From Flammeovirgaceae bacterium UBA976 (lineage in GTDB: Bacteria > Bacteroidota > Bacteroidia > Cytophagales > Cyclobacteriaceae), in assembly GCA_002292365.1 (NCBI GenBank), contig DBBU01000026.1:1-24383 (forward strand): a stretch of 24,383 bases of DNA, in the 5' to 3' direction. The position numbers were made by a program, and so were the translations under genes. This document shows, piece by piece, positions 24,341 through 24,383 of this stretch (the stretch's first letter is position 1; every line of letters starts with the position of its first letter). The notes beneath the pieces were generated by a model. That model worked only from the letters and a program-made list of their open reading frames with translations. It did not search any database and was not told where the DNA came from.

Positions 24341-24383
24341 ATACCAGTTTTGTTGATAAAATCACAAGAAAATGTAAAATAAA

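Overview
The window looks like a chromosomal stretch of a Bacteroidota bacterium, probably marine and of Cytophagales type (the order is inference). The evidence is a SusC/SusD pair, a C-terminal type IX secretion sorting domain, many lipoprotein signals, AT-rich leaders without clear Shine-Dalgarno sites, and an exact Bacteroidota-type promoter (TTTG-N19-TACTTTTG) in front of susC. Every supported gene is on the minus strand, so transcription runs from high to low coordinates. No rRNA, tRNA or CRISPR array was seen.

Region A (24383 to about 9100) is an intact glycan-uptake locus. It holds: paired AT-rich dyads and the promoter; susC; susD, with an unusual six-cysteine insertion; a 667-base non-coding stretch rich in inverted repeats; a large lipoprotein joining a cytochrome c motif, a DUF6797-like region and a beta-propeller; an MFS sugar permease; a ketose-3-epimerase-like TIM barrel; an alpha/beta hydrolase; a secreted ThuA-like protein; and, after a 325-base gap, an FG-GAP/ASPIC_UnbV protein with a type IX sorting tail. 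No classical glycoside hydrolase is present here.

Region B (about 9100 to 1) carries glycan and ester degradation genes with clear decay. It begins with an IS3-type transposase OrfA remnant abutting the C-terminal third of a carboxylesterase. Next come a lipoprotein GH32-like enzyme, a SnoaL-plus-PHB-depolymerase-like esterase broken by one in-frame TAA, and a BD-FAE-type esterase that overlaps it by ATGA. A terminator and a candidate promoter separate these from a ThuA+DUF1080 protein, a second ThuA gene reduced to its first ~50 codons, two TIM-barrel isomerase-like genes, and the first 20 codons of a probable lipoprotein at the window edge.

A plausible reading is that SusCD imports a glycan or glycoside, the MFS permease moves sugar across the inner membrane, and the ThuA, DUF1080 and TIM-barrel proteins process oxidised (3-keto) sugars. 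The haem/beta-propeller lipoprotein would be a candidate extracytoplasmic redox partner. This pathway is inference: the Gfo/Idh/MocA dehydrogenase expected for 3-keto chemistry is not in the window.
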